Source: Paracoccaceae bacterium (GTDB taxonomy: Bacteria > Pseudomonadota > Alphaproteobacteria > Rhodobacterales > Rhodobacteraceae). Taken from it: a stretch of DNA of 64,000 nt. This document shows positions 8,847-18,898 of this stretch, piece after piece (the first letter of the stretch is position 1; every line of letters starts with the position of its first letter). The notes under the pieces are model-generated. The model worked only from the letters and a program-made list of their open reading frames with translations, was not told the DNA's origin and made no database searches. Position numbers and translations under genes: made by a program. Where the stretch lies: assembly GCA_020425085.1 (NCBI GenBank), contig JAGQRW010000017.1, positions 62,001-126,000 on the forward strand. The letters run 5' to 3'.

Positions 8847-10403
8847 TCAGTCCTTGAGCCACCAGCGTTCGACAACTTTCCAGCCGTCAAGATAGCGGTT
8901 TGCGGCGACTTCGCCATGGCCTACCCTGTCGGTTTTGCCGTCAATGTAATTTGCGAACATCGGAATGATCGCGCCGCCATCGTCACGGCAAATCCTCTGC
9001 ATCTCGCCGTACATCTCGGCCCGCTTGTCGTTGTCAAGTTCGGTACGTGCCTCAAGCAACAGCTTGTTGAACTTCTTGTTGTGCCAATGGGTTTCATTCC
9101 AGGGAGCGCCATCAGCATAGACCAAGCTGAACATCCAGTCGGCGGTCGGGCGTCCGTTCCAATAGCCGACAAAGAACGGATCCTTCAGCCAGACATTGGA
9201 CCAATAGCCATCCGCCGGTTTGGTTTCGACGTTAAGGTTGATCCCCGCCTTGCCGGCCGATTCCTGAAACAGGATGGCGGCATCAACCGCTCCGCTGAAC
9301 GCACCGGTGGAAGTTGAAAGTGACACATCAAGGCTGTCGAGTCCGGCCTTCTTGAGGTGGAATTTCGCCTTTTCCGGGTCATAGACCCGTTGCTCCAATT
9401 CCGCATCGAAAAACCGCTGGGTTGGCGCGATCGGGTGGTCATTACCAAGGCTGCCATGCCCGCGCAGCACCTTTTCGACCATTTCCTGCCGGTTGATCGC
9501 GTATTTCAGCGCAAGGCGCACGTTGACATCGTCAAATGGGGCCTTGTCGCATTGCATGGCAAAGGGGAAATGGGCGGTGCCCGTTACCTCGACAGTCTGC
9601 ACATTTGGACGCCGTTCAAGCAGGTGCACGGTCTTTGGCGGCACCGCATTGATGATCTCAACCTCGCCGGTGACCAGTGCGTTTTGACGCGCCGTCGAGT
9701 CGTTGATCGTCAGAATGGTGACCTCATCAAACCAGGCACGGTCTTTCTTCCAGTAATCGTCGCGCCGCTTCAGGCGGATCCGCACACCCGGTTCGAATTC
9801 TTCCAGCGTATAGCCGCCGGTGCCGATGCCCGACTTCCAGTCAAGCCCGCCATTGCCGTCTTCTGGCATGATCCAGAGGTGATAATCCGCTGCCACGAAG
9901 GCAAAGTCGGCATTGCCGCTTTCCAGTTCGAAAATCACGACATCGTCGCCGTCGGCGCGAATATCCTTGACCTGCGACAGCAGTTCCTTGGCACCCGATT
10001 TGGTATCTTCGCCGCGGTGATGGTTATAGGATGCAAGCACGTCCTTTGCGGTCACCCGCTTGCCGTTGGAAAAATCTGCCTTGCGCAGCTTGAAGGTCCA
10101 GGTCGCCGCGTCGGCGCTCGGTTCGAAACTCTCGGCCAATTCGGGGATAGCCCGGCCAGCGACGTCGATCTCGACCAGGTTGTTGCAGACCCCGCCCAGC
10201 ATCGCCAGGGCGACAACGCCGCCATATGTCGTAGCCGGGTCCAGCGTGTCGGATGTCGCGCCGCCCGAACTGCCGATCCGGACGGTACCGCCGCGTTTCG
10301 GCCCCTCCTGCGCCAGCAGCGCCTTTGGGCCAAGCCCCGCCGCCAAGGCAACGGCAGAAGTGCCTTGCAAGAATCCGCGGCGATTAATCAGGTTGATTGT
10401 CAT
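8847..10403 (-). CDS. ABC transporter substrate-binding protein (SBP_bac_5 family), Tat-exported
   Basis: A periplasmic binding protein of 518 residues. It starts MTINLINRRGFLQGTSAVALAAGLGPKALLAQ, a twin-arginine signal (RRGFLQ) with a hydrophobic core and a likely cleavage site after ALLAQ. The mature part has family-5 features such as WTFKLRKADFSNGKRVTAKDVLASYNH and VRLALKYAINRQEMVEKVLRGHG. The ATG at 10403 follows a GGGAGA site; an upstream ATG at 10436 would spoil the signal. Family-5 proteins usually bind peptides, but here the gene sits between cdhC and cdhAB. Carnitine or a derivative is therefore the inferred ligand, unlike the OpuAC-type CaiX of Pseudomonas. Confidence 0.88.
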   Translation of the reverse strand: MTINLINRRGFLQGTSAVALAAGLGPKALLAQEGPKRGGTVRIGSSGGATSDTLDPATTYGGVVALAMLGGVCNNLVEIDVAGRAIPELAESFEPSADAATWTFKLRKADFSNGKRVTAKDVLASYNHHRGEDTKSGAKELLSQVKDIRADGDDVVIFELESGNADFAFVAADYHLWIMPEDGNGGLDWKSGIGTGGYTLEEFEPGVRIRLKRRDDYWKKDRAWFDEVTILTINDSTARQNALVTGEVEIINAVPPKTVHLLERRPNVQTVEVTGTAHFPFAMQCDKAPFDDVNVRLALKYAINRQEMVEKVLRGHGSLGNDHPIAPTQRFFDAELEQRVYDPEKAKFHLKKAGLDSLDVSLSTSTGAFSGAVDAAILFQESAGKAGINLNVETKPADGYWSNVWLKDPFFVGYWNGRPTADWMFSLVYADGAPWNETHWHNKKFNKLLLEARTELDNDKRAEMYGEMQRICRDDGGAIIPMFANYIDGKTDRVGHGEVAANRYLDGWKVVERWWLKD

Positions 10404-10452
10404 GTGTCTTCTCCCTTTGTTGTTGTCATTGGTCAATCTTCGGCCGGTCCGC

Positions 10453-11346
10453 TCAGGTCGGGCGGCGCAAGTTCAGCTTTTTACGTACCTCTGCCGGGGT
10501 CATCACGCCGACATTCATCGTCGAAAGCAACGTTGCCGCGCGTTCAACCAGATCGCCATTGCTGGCTTTAACGCCTTTTCCCAGCCAGATATTATCCTCC
10601 AGCCCGACACGCACATTGCCACCCGCAAGCACCGCCTGCGCGACATAAGGCAGTTGCATCCGCCCGATCGAGAACGCCGAATAGCACCAGCCCTTGGGAA
10701 TGTTGTTGACCATCGCCATCAGCGAATTCAGATCGTTCGGCGCGCCGAACGGGATGCCCATGCAAAGCTGGATCAAAACCGGATCATCAATCAGCCCTTC
10801 GTCAGCCAGCGTTTTTGCCAGCCACAGGTGCCCAAGGTCAAACACCTCGATCTCGGGCTTGACGCCCGCTGCCTGAATCCGCCGGGCCATCGCCCGCAGG
10901 GTGCCGGGGGTGTTGGTCATCACATAATCGGCCTCGGCAAAGTTCATGGTGCCGCAATCGAGCGTGCAAATTTCGGGCAGCAGTTCTTCGACATGCACCA
11001 GCCGTTCGGATGCGCCGACAAGGTCGGTGGCGTCAGCATTCAGCGGCAGCGGTGCCTCGGGCGAGCCCAGCACGATATCGCCACCCATGCCCGCTGTCAG
11101 GTTGATGATCACATCGGTATCGCTGTCACGCACACGCGCCACTACTTCACGATAGTGCGCCGGATCACGCGACGGCGCCCCGGTTTCCGGATCGCGCACA
11201 TGTATATGCGCAACGGCCGCCCCTGCCTTAGCCGCCTCGATGCAGGCATCGGCAATTTGTACGGGTGTGACTGGCACCTTGTCGCTTTTGGTGTGGCTAT
11301 GGCCAGATCCCGTCACGGCACAGGTAATGAAGGCGTCCCAGTTCAA
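10453..11346 (-). CDS. Beta-keto acid cleavage enzyme (BKACE, DUF849), probable 3-dehydrocarnitine cleavage enzyme CdhC
   Basis: The 297-residue protein has the BKACE start [53 protein letters not shown], with the zinc-binding HIHVRD motif, and later [19 protein letters not shown] and [19 protein letters not shown] enzymes condense a 3-keto acid with acetyl-CoA to give acetoacetate and a new acyl-CoA. With dehydrocarnitine the products are acetoacetate and betainyl-CoA. No ATG fits: the best start is TTG at 11346, seven bases after GGAG. The longer frame to 11454 has no support. It is the first gene of the carnitine operon, divergent from the cdhR-like regulator. Confidence 0.85.
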   Translation of the reverse strand: MNWDAFITCAVTGSGHSHTKSDKVPVTPVQIADACIEAAKAGAAVAHIHVRDPETGAPSRDPAHYREVVARVRDSDTDVIINLTAGMGGDIVLGSPEAPLPLNADATDLVGASERLVHVEELLPEICTLDCGTMNFAEADYVMTNTPGTLRAMARRIQAAGVKPEIEVFDLGHLWLAKTLADEGLIDDPVLIQLCMGIPFGAPNDLNSLMAMVNNIPKGWCYSAFSIGRMQLPYVAQAVLAGGNVRVGLEDNIWLGKGVKASNGDLVERAATLLSTMNVGVMTPAEVRKKLNLRRPT

Positions 11347-11454
11347 TGGCCATCTCCAAGTAATTGTGGAATCGATATTTGTGTTCAGGTGATAAAAGGA
11401 TGCTAAAGGGATTCTGACGCTTTCATTTTTCCTATTTCGCCATATTCTTTGCAT
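11347..11454. promoter_or_regulatory. Divergent promoter region between cdhC-like and cdhR-like genes
   Basis: 108 AT-rich bases separate the divergent start codons. The region must contain the promoters of both the carnitine operon and its regulator, and probably the regulator's binding site. I could not pick out a convincing palindrome or -35/-10 pair by eye. Confidence 0.5.
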
Positions 11455-12393
11455 ATGCAGACAGATTCACCATATCGGGCAACTTTCCTTTTGCTTGACG
11501 GGTTTTCGAACATGGTGCTGGCCAGTGCCATTGAACCGTTGCGTGCGGCATGTGCCTTTTCCGGTCGTCGATTGTTTGAATGGCGCGTGGCGTCGCTTGA
11601 CGGGCAATCGGTCCGCAGCTCGTCCGGTCTCAGGTTTGAAGTTGATGCGCCGCTTGGTCAGGTGGGCCGGATGGAGGCGCTTATCGTGGTGGCGGGCTAT
11701 GGCGTGCGCGAAGTGGCAGAACTGGCTGCAACCATTGTCGCGGTGCGGGGTGCTGCACGCCGGGCCGATATGATAATCGGGCTGGATATGGGTGCCTGGG
11801 TGCTGGCCGCTGCCGGCCTTCTGAGGGGGCACCGCGCAACTGTCCACTGGCAGGAAATAGATGCTTTCGCCGAAAAGTTTCTGGAGGTGAACGTGGTTAC
11901 AGAAAGCCATGTCATCGACGCCACCCGTCAAAGTGCCGGCAGTGCTGCTTCGACGATGGATCTGGTGCTGGAACTGATCCGCCACCTTGCCGGCGACGCG
12001 CTGGCCTATGACGTTCGCAGCCTGTTCATCTATGATGATGCCGATCTCCATCGCGCCCAAAGCGGTGCATTGTCGCCGCGTCTGGGCCGAGCGGTCCGGC
12101 GAATGGTAGATACACTTAGCGAACCCGAACCATTGCGCGATATTGCCGCCCATGCCGCTGTTTCGGAGCGGACACTCGATCGGTTGTTCCGGCGTGAACT
12201 GGGAGTCAGCACCGGAGAATACTATCGCAGTTTGCGCTTGCAGCACGCGCAAACACTGGTGATCGAGACGGACATTCCAGCACAGGATATCGCGGTGCGC
12301 ACCGGGTTCACATCTGTTTCGACCTTGTCACGGGCGTTTCACGCATATTTTGGCCAAACCCTTCGCGGGATGCGCAAACACCAACGCCCCTGA
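11455..12393 (+). CDS. GlxA-family transcriptional regulator (DJ-1/PfpI domain plus AraC-type HTH), CdhR-like
   Basis: A 312-residue regulator. The N-terminal DJ-1/PfpI-like half begins [26 protein letters not shown]. The C-terminal AraC/XylS domain includes [46 protein letters not shown] and [23 protein letters not shown]. In Pseudomonas the carnitine operon activator CdhR has this same architecture and position, so it is the likely activator of the divergent carnitine genes. The ATG at 11455 is chosen; a TTG two codons earlier is also in frame. No strong ribosome site is visible. Confidence 0.85.
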   Translation: MQTDSPYRATFLLLDGFSNMVLASAIEPLRAACAFSGRRLFEWRVASLDGQSVRSSSGLRFEVDAPLGQVGRMEALIVVAGYGVREVAELAATIVAVRGAARRADMIIGLDMGAWVLAAAGLLRGHRATVHWQEIDAFAEKFLEVNVVTESHVIDATRQSAGSAASTMDLVLELIRHLAGDALAYDVRSLFIYDDADLHRAQSGALSPRLGRAVRRMVDTLSEPEPLRDIAAHAAVSERTLDRLFRRELGVSTGEYYRSLRLQHAQTLVIETDIPAQDIAVRTGFTSVSTLSRAFHAYFGQTLRGMRKHQRP

Positions 12394-12576
12394 TTTTCAA
12401 CCTCTGCCTTACCGCACATGGTCTGGATTCCCTGAAATGGAGAGTTCAGCAATGAAGGGCGGGCAAGCGCGGAATACTACTTGACCTTGTTGGCTACTGA
12501 ATGACCTGACGGTTTCGATGGGACTTTGGCCGATGTTTCCATCGCCGGGATACGGGCGTTCGGTATTTCGTAAACC

Positions 12577-14124
12577 CTACCGTTTGGCAGCCTGTGGAAC
12601 CGTATAGGGATCGCCAAGAATTCCGTCCATGTCGTCGGAACTGTCGGAAACCTCGTCGGCCAGGGTTTTTCCGCCGGATGGTTCGGTCTTTTCCGGTGTG
12701 ACGACTTCCGCTTCGGCAATGTCGGGTTCTTGTCCCGACTTGTCTTCAAGACTGCCGACGATCAGCGGCAGCATGTCGCGCATCCGCGCGGTCGGCTCGG
12801 TTACATTTGCCGCAGTCTGCCAGGCAAGAGTATCAAAACCGGCGCAGTTTTCACAGACTGGCACCCAATCGCCGTGAACATGGTTGCACGAGGTGCAGAT
12901 CCACTGCGGACCACGAGACGCCCCCAACGCCTTGGTCAGCCAGCCACGAACCACGTTGTCCGGGGCACCTTCGCCGCGTTCGATCGCCGCCATGATGGTA
13001 AGTGAGCGGATGGTCGGTTCGGTTTCCGCCAGATCGCCGATCACCTTGCGGGCTTGCGGAAAATCTTCGGCCACCAGTGACAGTTCGGCAGCCAGCAGCC
13101 GGGACTCGGTTGACTCAGGTTTCAGTTTCAACAGTTGATGAAAACGCTGGAACCGCGCCTCTGGGGTTTCGTCCGGAACGATTTCGGCAAATGCCGCTGC
13201 CAAATCCGGGTGCGGCCCGGCAGACCATGCCTTGGACAGCGCCTTTACCGCAGCTTTCGGTGCATTGTTCAATACATGCATTTCCGCAGCAAGCACCGCC
13301 GCCGGAACCAGATCAGGCGACAAGCGGTTAGCCTCGAATGCAGCTTTCGCGCCGCCTTCGATATCGCCCTTTTCAATTCTTTCACGCGCATCCGCCACCG
13401 CCAAAACGGCATCGCGTCGCTTGTGAACGTCACGCGGCAGCGACTTGGCCTTCAGTTTGGCGCCCAAGGTTTCGCGCGCACCTTTCCAATCGGATTTACC
13501 GGATTGCAGCGAAAACAGCACGTCCATGGTCTTGTCCTGCCGGGGTTTCAGCGCGAATGCCTTTTCCGCCAGTTTCAGCGCAGTTTCGGTGTCGCCTTCG
13601 GCCAGTTTCTGTTTCAGAAGGCCCTGAATGCCAACAAACCTGGTGCGGTCATCGGCCAACAGTTTCTTGTAGTATTCCTGCGCCCTTGCCGTCTCGCCGG
13701 TCATTTCCGCCGCTTGTGCGCTGATCAGCAGAGTCAGATCGGGGCGGCCAAGATATTTCTCGGCGCGCGATGCCTTGGCCATGGCAACCCTTCCCTCGCC
13801 CGAGGCCAGCGCCATCAGGCCATCCGCCAACGCTTCAAACCCGCGACGCTCGCGGTTGCGGTTGAAATAGCGTGAGAGTGCGGTTTCGTCGCCATTGAAA
13901 AAACGGAATACCGCAACCAGCAATCCTGCCAATCGAAAAACCAACCAACCGAACAGCAGGATCAGGATGATCGCAATCATTCCTGCCAGCGGTGTCAACG
14001 AAAACTCCATCGCGCCGACAGCTACCCTGACTTCGCCGCCGGCTTCGATGATATAGGATGCGCCAAAGGCGGCGGCGGTCACCAGAACCACAAACAACAC
14101 AATTTTGACAAGTGACCATATCAT
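12577..14124 (-). CDS. hemY: HemY-like membrane TPR protein with C-terminal zinc-ribbon
   Basis: The 515-residue protein begins with two membrane helices (residues about 2-25 and 45-72) followed by the HemY N-terminal domain (FNGDETALSRYFNRNRERRGFEALADGLMALASGEGRVAMAKASRAEKYL) and TPR-like helical repeats. A four-cysteine cluster near the C terminus (C410, C413, C424, C427, within WICTSC and PVCENC) looks like a rubredoxin/zinc-ribbon, recalling the one in LapB. HemY is linked to haem synthesis by gene neighbourhood only; its biochemical role is not established. It is the last gene of hemD-mic60-hemY, 15 bases after mic60. Confidence 0.85.
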   Translation of the reverse strand: MIWSLVKIVLFVVLVTAAAFGASYIIEAGGEVRVAVGAMEFSLTPLAGMIAIILILLFGWLVFRLAGLLVAVFRFFNGDETALSRYFNRNRERRGFEALADGLMALASGEGRVAMAKASRAEKYLGRPDLTLLISAQAAEMTGETARAQEYYKKLLADDRTRFVGIQGLLKQKLAEGDTETALKLAEKAFALKPRQDKTMDVLFSLQSGKSDWKGARETLGAKLKAKSLPRDVHKRRDAVLAVADARERIEKGDIEGGAKAAFEANRLSPDLVPAAVLAAEMHVLNNAPKAAVKALSKAWSAGPHPDLAAAFAEIVPDETPEARFQRFHQLLKLKPESTESRLLAAELSLVAEDFPQARKVIGDLAETEPTIRSLTIMAAIERGEGAPDNVVRGWLTKALGASRGPQWICTSCNHVHGDWVPVCENCAGFDTLAWQTAANVTEPTARMRDMLPLIVGSLEDKSGQEPDIAEAEVVTPEKTEPSGGKTLADEVSDSSDDMDGILGDPYTVPQAAKR

Positions 14125-14139
14125 TGGCGAAGCCTCGGT

Positions 14140-15480
14140 TTATTGCTTTGTATCAAGCACTTGATTGAACTTAGTCAATGCATTTTGCACTGCCAGACGC
14201 GATCTGGCAGCATCAAGCCAATCCGCCATTTCCGCTTTTCCAGCATCAGGTAATCTGCCGACAAGATCCACCGATTGCTGAAGCTCGCCGCGATCCAAGG
14301 CCGCCTCGGCCTGCGACAGGATTGCATCGGGGTCATCCCCCGGTCTTTCCTCCAGCGACCGCGCGCCAAGTTGTGCCTTCAGGAACGCTTTCAGTTTGGC
14401 GCCAATCCCAGGTCCTGCCTCGGCCTCGATCGAGGCTTTCAGGGCGTTGCGGGCAGCATAGGGAAAACTCTGTTGCAGTTCCAGCATTGGCGCAACCCCC
14501 TTGTCGGCACCCTTCATCAGAGCATCGGGGATGTCGATTGCCGCCTGCTTGGCAATGGCAACCAGTTGATCGGCATAGGATTTTCCGGATGCCACCGCTG
14601 CATTCAGCCGCTCTCGCGCCAGTGTCAGATCGACATTGCTGGCGGCATCGCTGATCTTTTCTGTAAGTTCGCCGACCTTTTGGCGCGCTTCATCAAGCTG
14701 TTGGCCCGCCTTGTCTGAAACCGAGTCCAGCCGTTCCGACAACGCCTTGCCTTGCGCCTTGAGGCTGTCGATTTCCGCCCCGTACCGCGCCACGAGTTCG
14801 GCAGTAGCGGCGCTGATTTCGCCGCCGGTCGCCGACAGATTATCACTGAGACGGGCGCGCGCCGATTCAAGTTCGGCAAGTTTCGCATCAAGCATCGCCT
14901 GACTATCTGCCAATCGCGCCGCAACCCCCGAAGACTGAGCATCCAGGGCGGATTTCAGATCGGCAATTTCCTGTTCCAGTCTTGCCAAAGGCGCATTCGC
15001 CTGAGCCGCCTCAAGTTCGGCGATACGCGCCTCAAGCGACGAAATTTCCTTGGAATATTCGCTATTCAAAGCCTGAATTTCGCTGCTGTAATCAGGAATC
15101 ACAGGTGGTGGATTAATATAATTCGCCCCAAAAAATCCCATTGACGCCGCCAGAACACCACCGGCGATCAAGCCAAGGAAAACCCCAAGTCCCGAGCGGC
15201 GCTTTGGTCGGTCTTCGGGCTGGATCTTCGCAGGTGCCGCATCGGCCTTAGGTAGCTCTGCGGCCATTTCCGAAGCTTTTTCTGCCTCTTCCGGGTTTTC
15301 CACAGCCTCTTTTGCTGCCTTCTTTGGCTGGTCCAGAACCACCGGTTCGGTCTTGGCGACCGCAGCCCTGGCGCTTACGGCTTTTGCCAGCGCACCGGAT
15401 TTTTCCTTGGGATCCGTTGCGCCGGATTTGTTTGCTTCGGCCGGTTTGCCGTCTGGCTCATTAGATTTTTTCGTCGCCAC
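14140..15480 (-). CDS. Bacterial mitofilin (Mic60) homologue
   Basis: The 446-residue protein has a low-complexity Ala/Lys/Glu-rich cytoplasmic N terminus (1-95), one membrane helix (about 97-118, SGLGVFLGLIAGGVLAASMGFF), a long coiled-coil with SEIQALNSEYSKEISSLEARIAELEAA and further heptads to about residue 270, and a C-terminal alpha-helical mitofilin domain. Alphaproteobacterial Mic60 lies typically between hemD and hemY, as here. In relatives it takes part in shaping intracytoplasmic or inner membranes and contacts outer-membrane partners. The assignment comes from architecture plus synteny, since the sequence itself is weakly conserved. Confidence 0.82.
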   Translation of the reverse strand: MATKKSNEPDGKPAEANKSGATDPKEKSGALAKAVSARAAVAKTEPVVLDQPKKAAKEAVENPEEAEKASEMAAELPKADAAPAKIQPEDRPKRRSGLGVFLGLIAGGVLAASMGFFGANYINPPPVIPDYSSEIQALNSEYSKEISSLEARIAELEAAQANAPLARLEQEIADLKSALDAQSSGVAARLADSQAMLDAKLAELESARARLSDNLSATGGEISAATAELVARYGAEIDSLKAQGKALSERLDSVSDKAGQQLDEARQKVGELTEKISDAASNVDLTLARERLNAAVASGKSYADQLVAIAKQAAIDIPDALMKGADKGVAPMLELQQSFPYAARNALKASIEAEAGPGIGAKLKAFLKAQLGARSLEERPGDDPDAILSQAEAALDRGELQQSVDLVGRLPDAGKAEMADWLDAARSRLAVQNALTKFNQVLDTKQ

Positions 15481-15585
15481 GCGATGGTAATCCTTTTGGG
15501 CTGGAATACGAAAACCGGCAGAACTGTCCGGCTATGGTTCAAGATAGGACACCAACAGACTCCCCACAAGGGATTCGGCCCCTGG

Positions 15586-16302
15586 TCAGATAATTGCGGC
15601 AATTTCCTCGGTTATCGACTCGGCCGTCGGCTGCCTTGCTACCCTGACAGATGAAAATCGCGACGGCTCCAGCAGCTTGGCGGCATTGTCACTGATGGCG
15701 ATGGCAGTGGCATTCGGCATTACCAACCCTGTGGTCTCGGTCATCAACCGGCGCGCGGTCAAAGGTGAAAACAGCGGAACAAATATCCTTTTGTCACCTG
15801 TAAGTGCGGACTTAGTCTGGTCAGACAGGCTGATTCCAACCTGCTCATAGACGATGCTTTGGTGAATTGTAAAACCGGACTGGCTCAGGATAGTGGTAAG
15901 GTCGCTGGCAACCTGACGGCCTCGCATATAGTGTAAATGCCCGGATTTTCCCGACATCCGACTTTTCGCCAGTCGCAACAGATCATCAGCGGCGCCATCT
16001 GCGGATTCCGCCAGCAATCCGTGCGAACGGGCAGTTTCGGCGGTTCGGTTGCCGACGCAGAGACAGGGGATATCGCGTCGCTCAAACTGTGCGGCAAAGC
16101 TTTCAACTGCATTGATTGATGTGAACATCAGATAGCTGACATTGCCAGGTTCAAATTCTGCCGCAACTTGTCGGATCGTCAGAAGCGGGGCAATGATCAC
16201 CTCGATTGCATCGCCGAATTCAGCCTTTAGCTGGCGGGCATAGACATCGGCCTGCGCCTTGGGTCGGGTCAGAATGATGGTTATGTCGGGATTGCCTGCC
16301 AT
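15586..16302 (-). CDS. hemD: Uroporphyrinogen-III synthase
   Basis: A 238-residue HemD-family protein ([37 protein letters not shown] at the start; [40 protein letters not shown] near the end). It closes hydroxymethylbilane to uroporphyrinogen III in tetrapyrrole synthesis. HemD is poorly conserved, and the assignment is strengthened by the downstream mic60 and hemY genes. ATG 16302 is chosen because it aligns with the family N terminus and leaves 46 bases to the divergent tsaD start. The frame extends upstream to 16482 inside tsaD and is not credible there. Confidence 0.85.
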   Translation of the reverse strand: MAGNPDITIILTRPKAQADVYARQLKAEFGDAIEVIIAPLLTIRQVAAEFEPGNVSYLMFTSINAVESFAAQFERRDIPCLCVGNRTAETARSHGLLAESADGAADDLLRLAKSRMSGKSGHLHYMRGRQVASDLTTILSQSGFTIHQSIVYEQVGISLSDQTKSALTGDKRIFVPLFSPLTARRLMTETTGLVMPNATAIAISDNAAKLLEPSRFSSVRVARQPTAESITEEIAAII

Positions 16303-16348
16303 ACCCACAGGTGTTACCTGCGAGACAAGCGACAGGCAAGACAATGAT

Positions 16349-17449
16349 ATGACCAGAACCCTGACAATTCTTGGCCTTGAAAGCAGCTGTGACGACACGG
16401 CGGCGGCAGTGGTTCGGCACCGGCCGGGTAATCGCACCGAGATCCTTTCGTCGGTGGTATTTGACCAGACCTCGCTGCACATGGACTTTGGCGGCGTGGT
16501 ACCTGAGATCGCCGCCAGGGCACATGTGGAAAAGCTGGATTACTGCGTCGAGGCGGCGCTGGCGCAGTCGGGCATTCAACTTGTCGATCTGGATGCGATT
16601 GCAGTGACGGCAGGACCTGGCCTGATCGGCGGTGTGCTGGCCGGGGTGATGTGTGCCAAGGGGCTATCGGCTGGATCCGGTGTGCCTATGATCGGAGTCA
16701 ATCACCTGGCGGGCCATGCCTTGACGCCGCGAATGACCGACGGGGTTGATTTTCCCTATCTCATGCTGCTGGTTTCAGGCGGCCATTGCCAGTTTTTGAT
16801 CGTAAGGGGGGCAGAAGACTACACCCGCCTTGGCGGCACCATTGACGACGCACCCGGCGAGGCGTTTGACAAATCCGCCCGGCTGTTGGGTCTGGAACAA
16901 CCGGGCGGTCCGGCTATTGAACAGGCGGCACTGGCGGGAAATCCGGAAAGGTTCCGGTTTCCCCGCCCGATGCTGGAAAGACCGGATTGCAACCTGTCGT
17001 TTTCCGGCCTGAAAACCGCGCTGCGACGCGCAAGGGACGATCTGACGACAGCGCAGGGTGGATTACATGGAAATGACATTGCCGATCTTGCCGCCGGATT
17101 TCAGGCGGCAGTCACCGATGTTCTGGTTGGCAAATCGAAACGCGCGATCAAGGCGTTTCTTGCACAAGAGGCCCCTAATACACCTGTCCTTGCCGTTGCG
17201 GGCGGGGTCGCGGCAAACCACGGTATCCGCACTGCCCTGACCGGGCTTTGCCGTGAAACCGGGCTTGGTTTCATCGCCCCGCCGCTGCAATACTGTACCG
17301 ACAACGCGGCAATGATCGCCTGGGCCGGGCTTGAACTTTTTCGTGCGGGCAGGGCCGATGATTTCAGTCTTTCCGCCAGACCACGCTGGCCACTTGACAG
17401 GAAAAGCCAGCCGATGCTGGGATCGGGAAAGAAAGGGGCAAAGGCATGA
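16349..17449 (+). CDS. tsaD: tRNA N6-threonylcarbamoyladenosine transferase TsaD
   Basis: A 366-residue Kae1/TsaD protein with [15 protein letters not shown] at the N terminus, the metal-binding HxxxH in [10 protein letters not shown], the nucleotide-binding [20 protein letters not shown] and [13 protein letters not shown]. It transfers the threonylcarbamoyl group to A37 of ANN-reading tRNAs together with TsaB and TsaE (tsaE is also in this window at 27494). ATG 16349 matches the family start; the upstream frame from 16259 overlaps hemD. Its stop overlaps the gpsA start (ATGA). Confidence 0.95.
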   Translation: MTRTLTILGLESSCDDTAAAVVRHRPGNRTEILSSVVFDQTSLHMDFGGVVPEIAARAHVEKLDYCVEAALAQSGIQLVDLDAIAVTAGPGLIGGVLAGVMCAKGLSAGSGVPMIGVNHLAGHALTPRMTDGVDFPYLMLLVSGGHCQFLIVRGAEDYTRLGGTIDDAPGEAFDKSARLLGLEQPGGPAIEQAALAGNPERFRFPRPMLERPDCNLSFSGLKTALRRARDDLTTAQGGLHGNDIADLAAGFQAAVTDVLVGKSKRAIKAFLAQEAPNTPVLAVAGGVAANHGIRTALTGLCRETGLGFIAPPLQYCTDNAAMIAWAGLELFRAGRADDFSLSARPRWPLDRKSQPMLGSGKKGAKA

Positions 17450-18408
17450 CAATGGTAACCGTCGCGGGCGCCGGTGCATTCGGCACTGCCCTGGCGATTG
17501 CACTGGCACGGGAGTCGGGCAAAATCACGCTTTTTGGCCGCAATCAGGCCGGCATTGAACACATGCGGGCGAAACGCAGCAATCCGCACTATCTGCCGGA
17601 TTGCCGGTTTCCCGAGGATCTGGCAATCAGCAACGACCCAGGGGTTCTGGCAGAGGCCGCAACCGTGTTGCTGGTGGTGCCGACCCAACATCTGCGCGCC
17701 TTTGTCTTGCAACACCGCAAACAACTTGATGGCAAGACCTGCGTTTTATGCTGCAAGGGCATCGAAAAAGACAGCGGTTTGTTGCCAAGCAGTGTGGCCG
17801 GTGAAATTCTTGCCGATTGCAAAATCGCGGTCCTGACCGGCCCCGGTTTCGCCGCCGAAATCGCCCGTGGCCTGCCAACCGCACTGACCCTTGCGGCAAA
17901 AACCGATGGCGCCGCCTTGCAGGCGCTTTTGTCTACCCAAACCCTCAGGCTTTATCTTTCAGATGATGTGATTGGCGCGCAACTTGGTGGGGCCCTCAAG
18001 AATGTTATCGCCATTGCCTGCGGAATAACACTTGGCGCCGGACTTGGCGAAAGTGCGCGCGCGGCGGTAATGACACGAGGCTATGCCGAGATGCTGCGCC
18101 TTGCCACTGAAATGGGCGCCAATGCCACCACCCTTTCCGGTTTGTCGGGCCTTGGCGATCTGGCGCTGACTTCGACCTCAGCCCAATCGCGCAACTTTTC
18201 GTTTGGCTTTGCGCTTGGCAAGGGCAGTGGAATCGCCGACGGCCCCACCATCGAGGGTATCGCCACTGCCCGCGCCACCCTGACCCTGGCCAAACGGCGC
18301 GGCGTTGACATGCCGCTAACCGGGATCGTTACCGCGGTTCTCGAACAAACCCTTACCATCAGGCAGGCAGTCGATGCCCTGCTTTCACGCCCGTTGAAAC
18401 CGGAATAG
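17446..18408 (+). CDS. gpsA: Glycerol-3-phosphate dehydrogenase [NAD(P)+]
   Basis: The 320-residue enzyme has the N-terminal dinucleotide site [48 protein letters not shown] and the catalytic-lysine region [15 protein letters not shown]. It reduces dihydroxyacetone phosphate to sn-glycerol-3-phosphate for phospholipid synthesis. The ATG overlaps the tsaD stop by four bases; a second ATG two codons in is also possible. Confidence 0.95.
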   Translation: MTMVTVAGAGAFGTALAIALARESGKITLFGRNQAGIEHMRAKRSNPHYLPDCRFPEDLAISNDPGVLAEAATVLLVVPTQHLRAFVLQHRKQLDGKTCVLCCKGIEKDSGLLPSSVAGEILADCKIAVLTGPGFAAEIARGLPTALTLAAKTDGAALQALLSTQTLRLYLSDDVIGAQLGGALKNVIAIACGITLGAGLGESARAAVMTRGYAEMLRLATEMGANATTLSGLSGLGDLALTSTSAQSRNFSFGFALGKGSGIADGPTIEGIATARATLTLAKRRGVDMPLTGIVTAVLEQTLTIRQAVDALLSRPLKPE

Positions 18409-18417
18409 GAGGCGCAT

Positions 18418-18831
18418 ATGGCTTATTGGTTGTTCAAATCCGAACCATCGACCTGGGGCTGGCAGGACCAGCTTGCCAAAGGTGATGCAGGCGAAGAATG
18501 GGATGGCGTGCGCAACTATCAAGCGCGCAACAACATGCGGCTGATGAAAATTGGCGACAAGGGTTTCTTTTATCATTCTCAGACCGAAAAGGCCGTAGTC
18601 GGCATTGTTGAGGTTTCAGCCCTCGCCCATCCCGACAGCACAACCGATGACGAGCGGTGGGATTGCGTCGATATTCGCGCTGTCAAGTCGATGCCAAAGC
18701 CGGTGACACTGGAAATGTGCAAGGCCGATCTACGCCTAAAGGACATGGTGCTGGTCAACAATACCCGCCTGTCGGTACAACCGGTCAGTGAATCGGAATG
18801 GCGTATCATCTGCACACTGGGCGGCCTTTAA
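18418..18831 (+). CDS. EVE domain-containing protein
   Basis: This 137-residue protein is a single EVE domain, starting AYWLFKSEPSTWGWQDQ and containing GEEWDGVRNYQARNNMRLMKIGDKGFFYHS. EVE proteins belong to the PUA/YTH-like fold and are thought to recognise modified bases in DNA or RNA; the exact role here is unknown. The gene starts 9 bases after gpsA with a GGAGG-type site, so it is in the tsaD-gpsA unit, as in many Rhodobacterales. Confidence 0.9.
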   Translation: MAYWLFKSEPSTWGWQDQLAKGDAGEEWDGVRNYQARNNMRLMKIGDKGFFYHSQTEKAVVGIVEVSALAHPDSTTDDERWDCVDIRAVKSMPKPVTLEMCKADLRLKDMVLVNNTRLSVQPVSESEWRIICTLGGL

Positions 18832-18898
18832 CCGGCTGGATTTTTCCCAAGCTTCGCGGCATATTGTAGCGGTAACAACAATAAACCAGGGAAATCTG

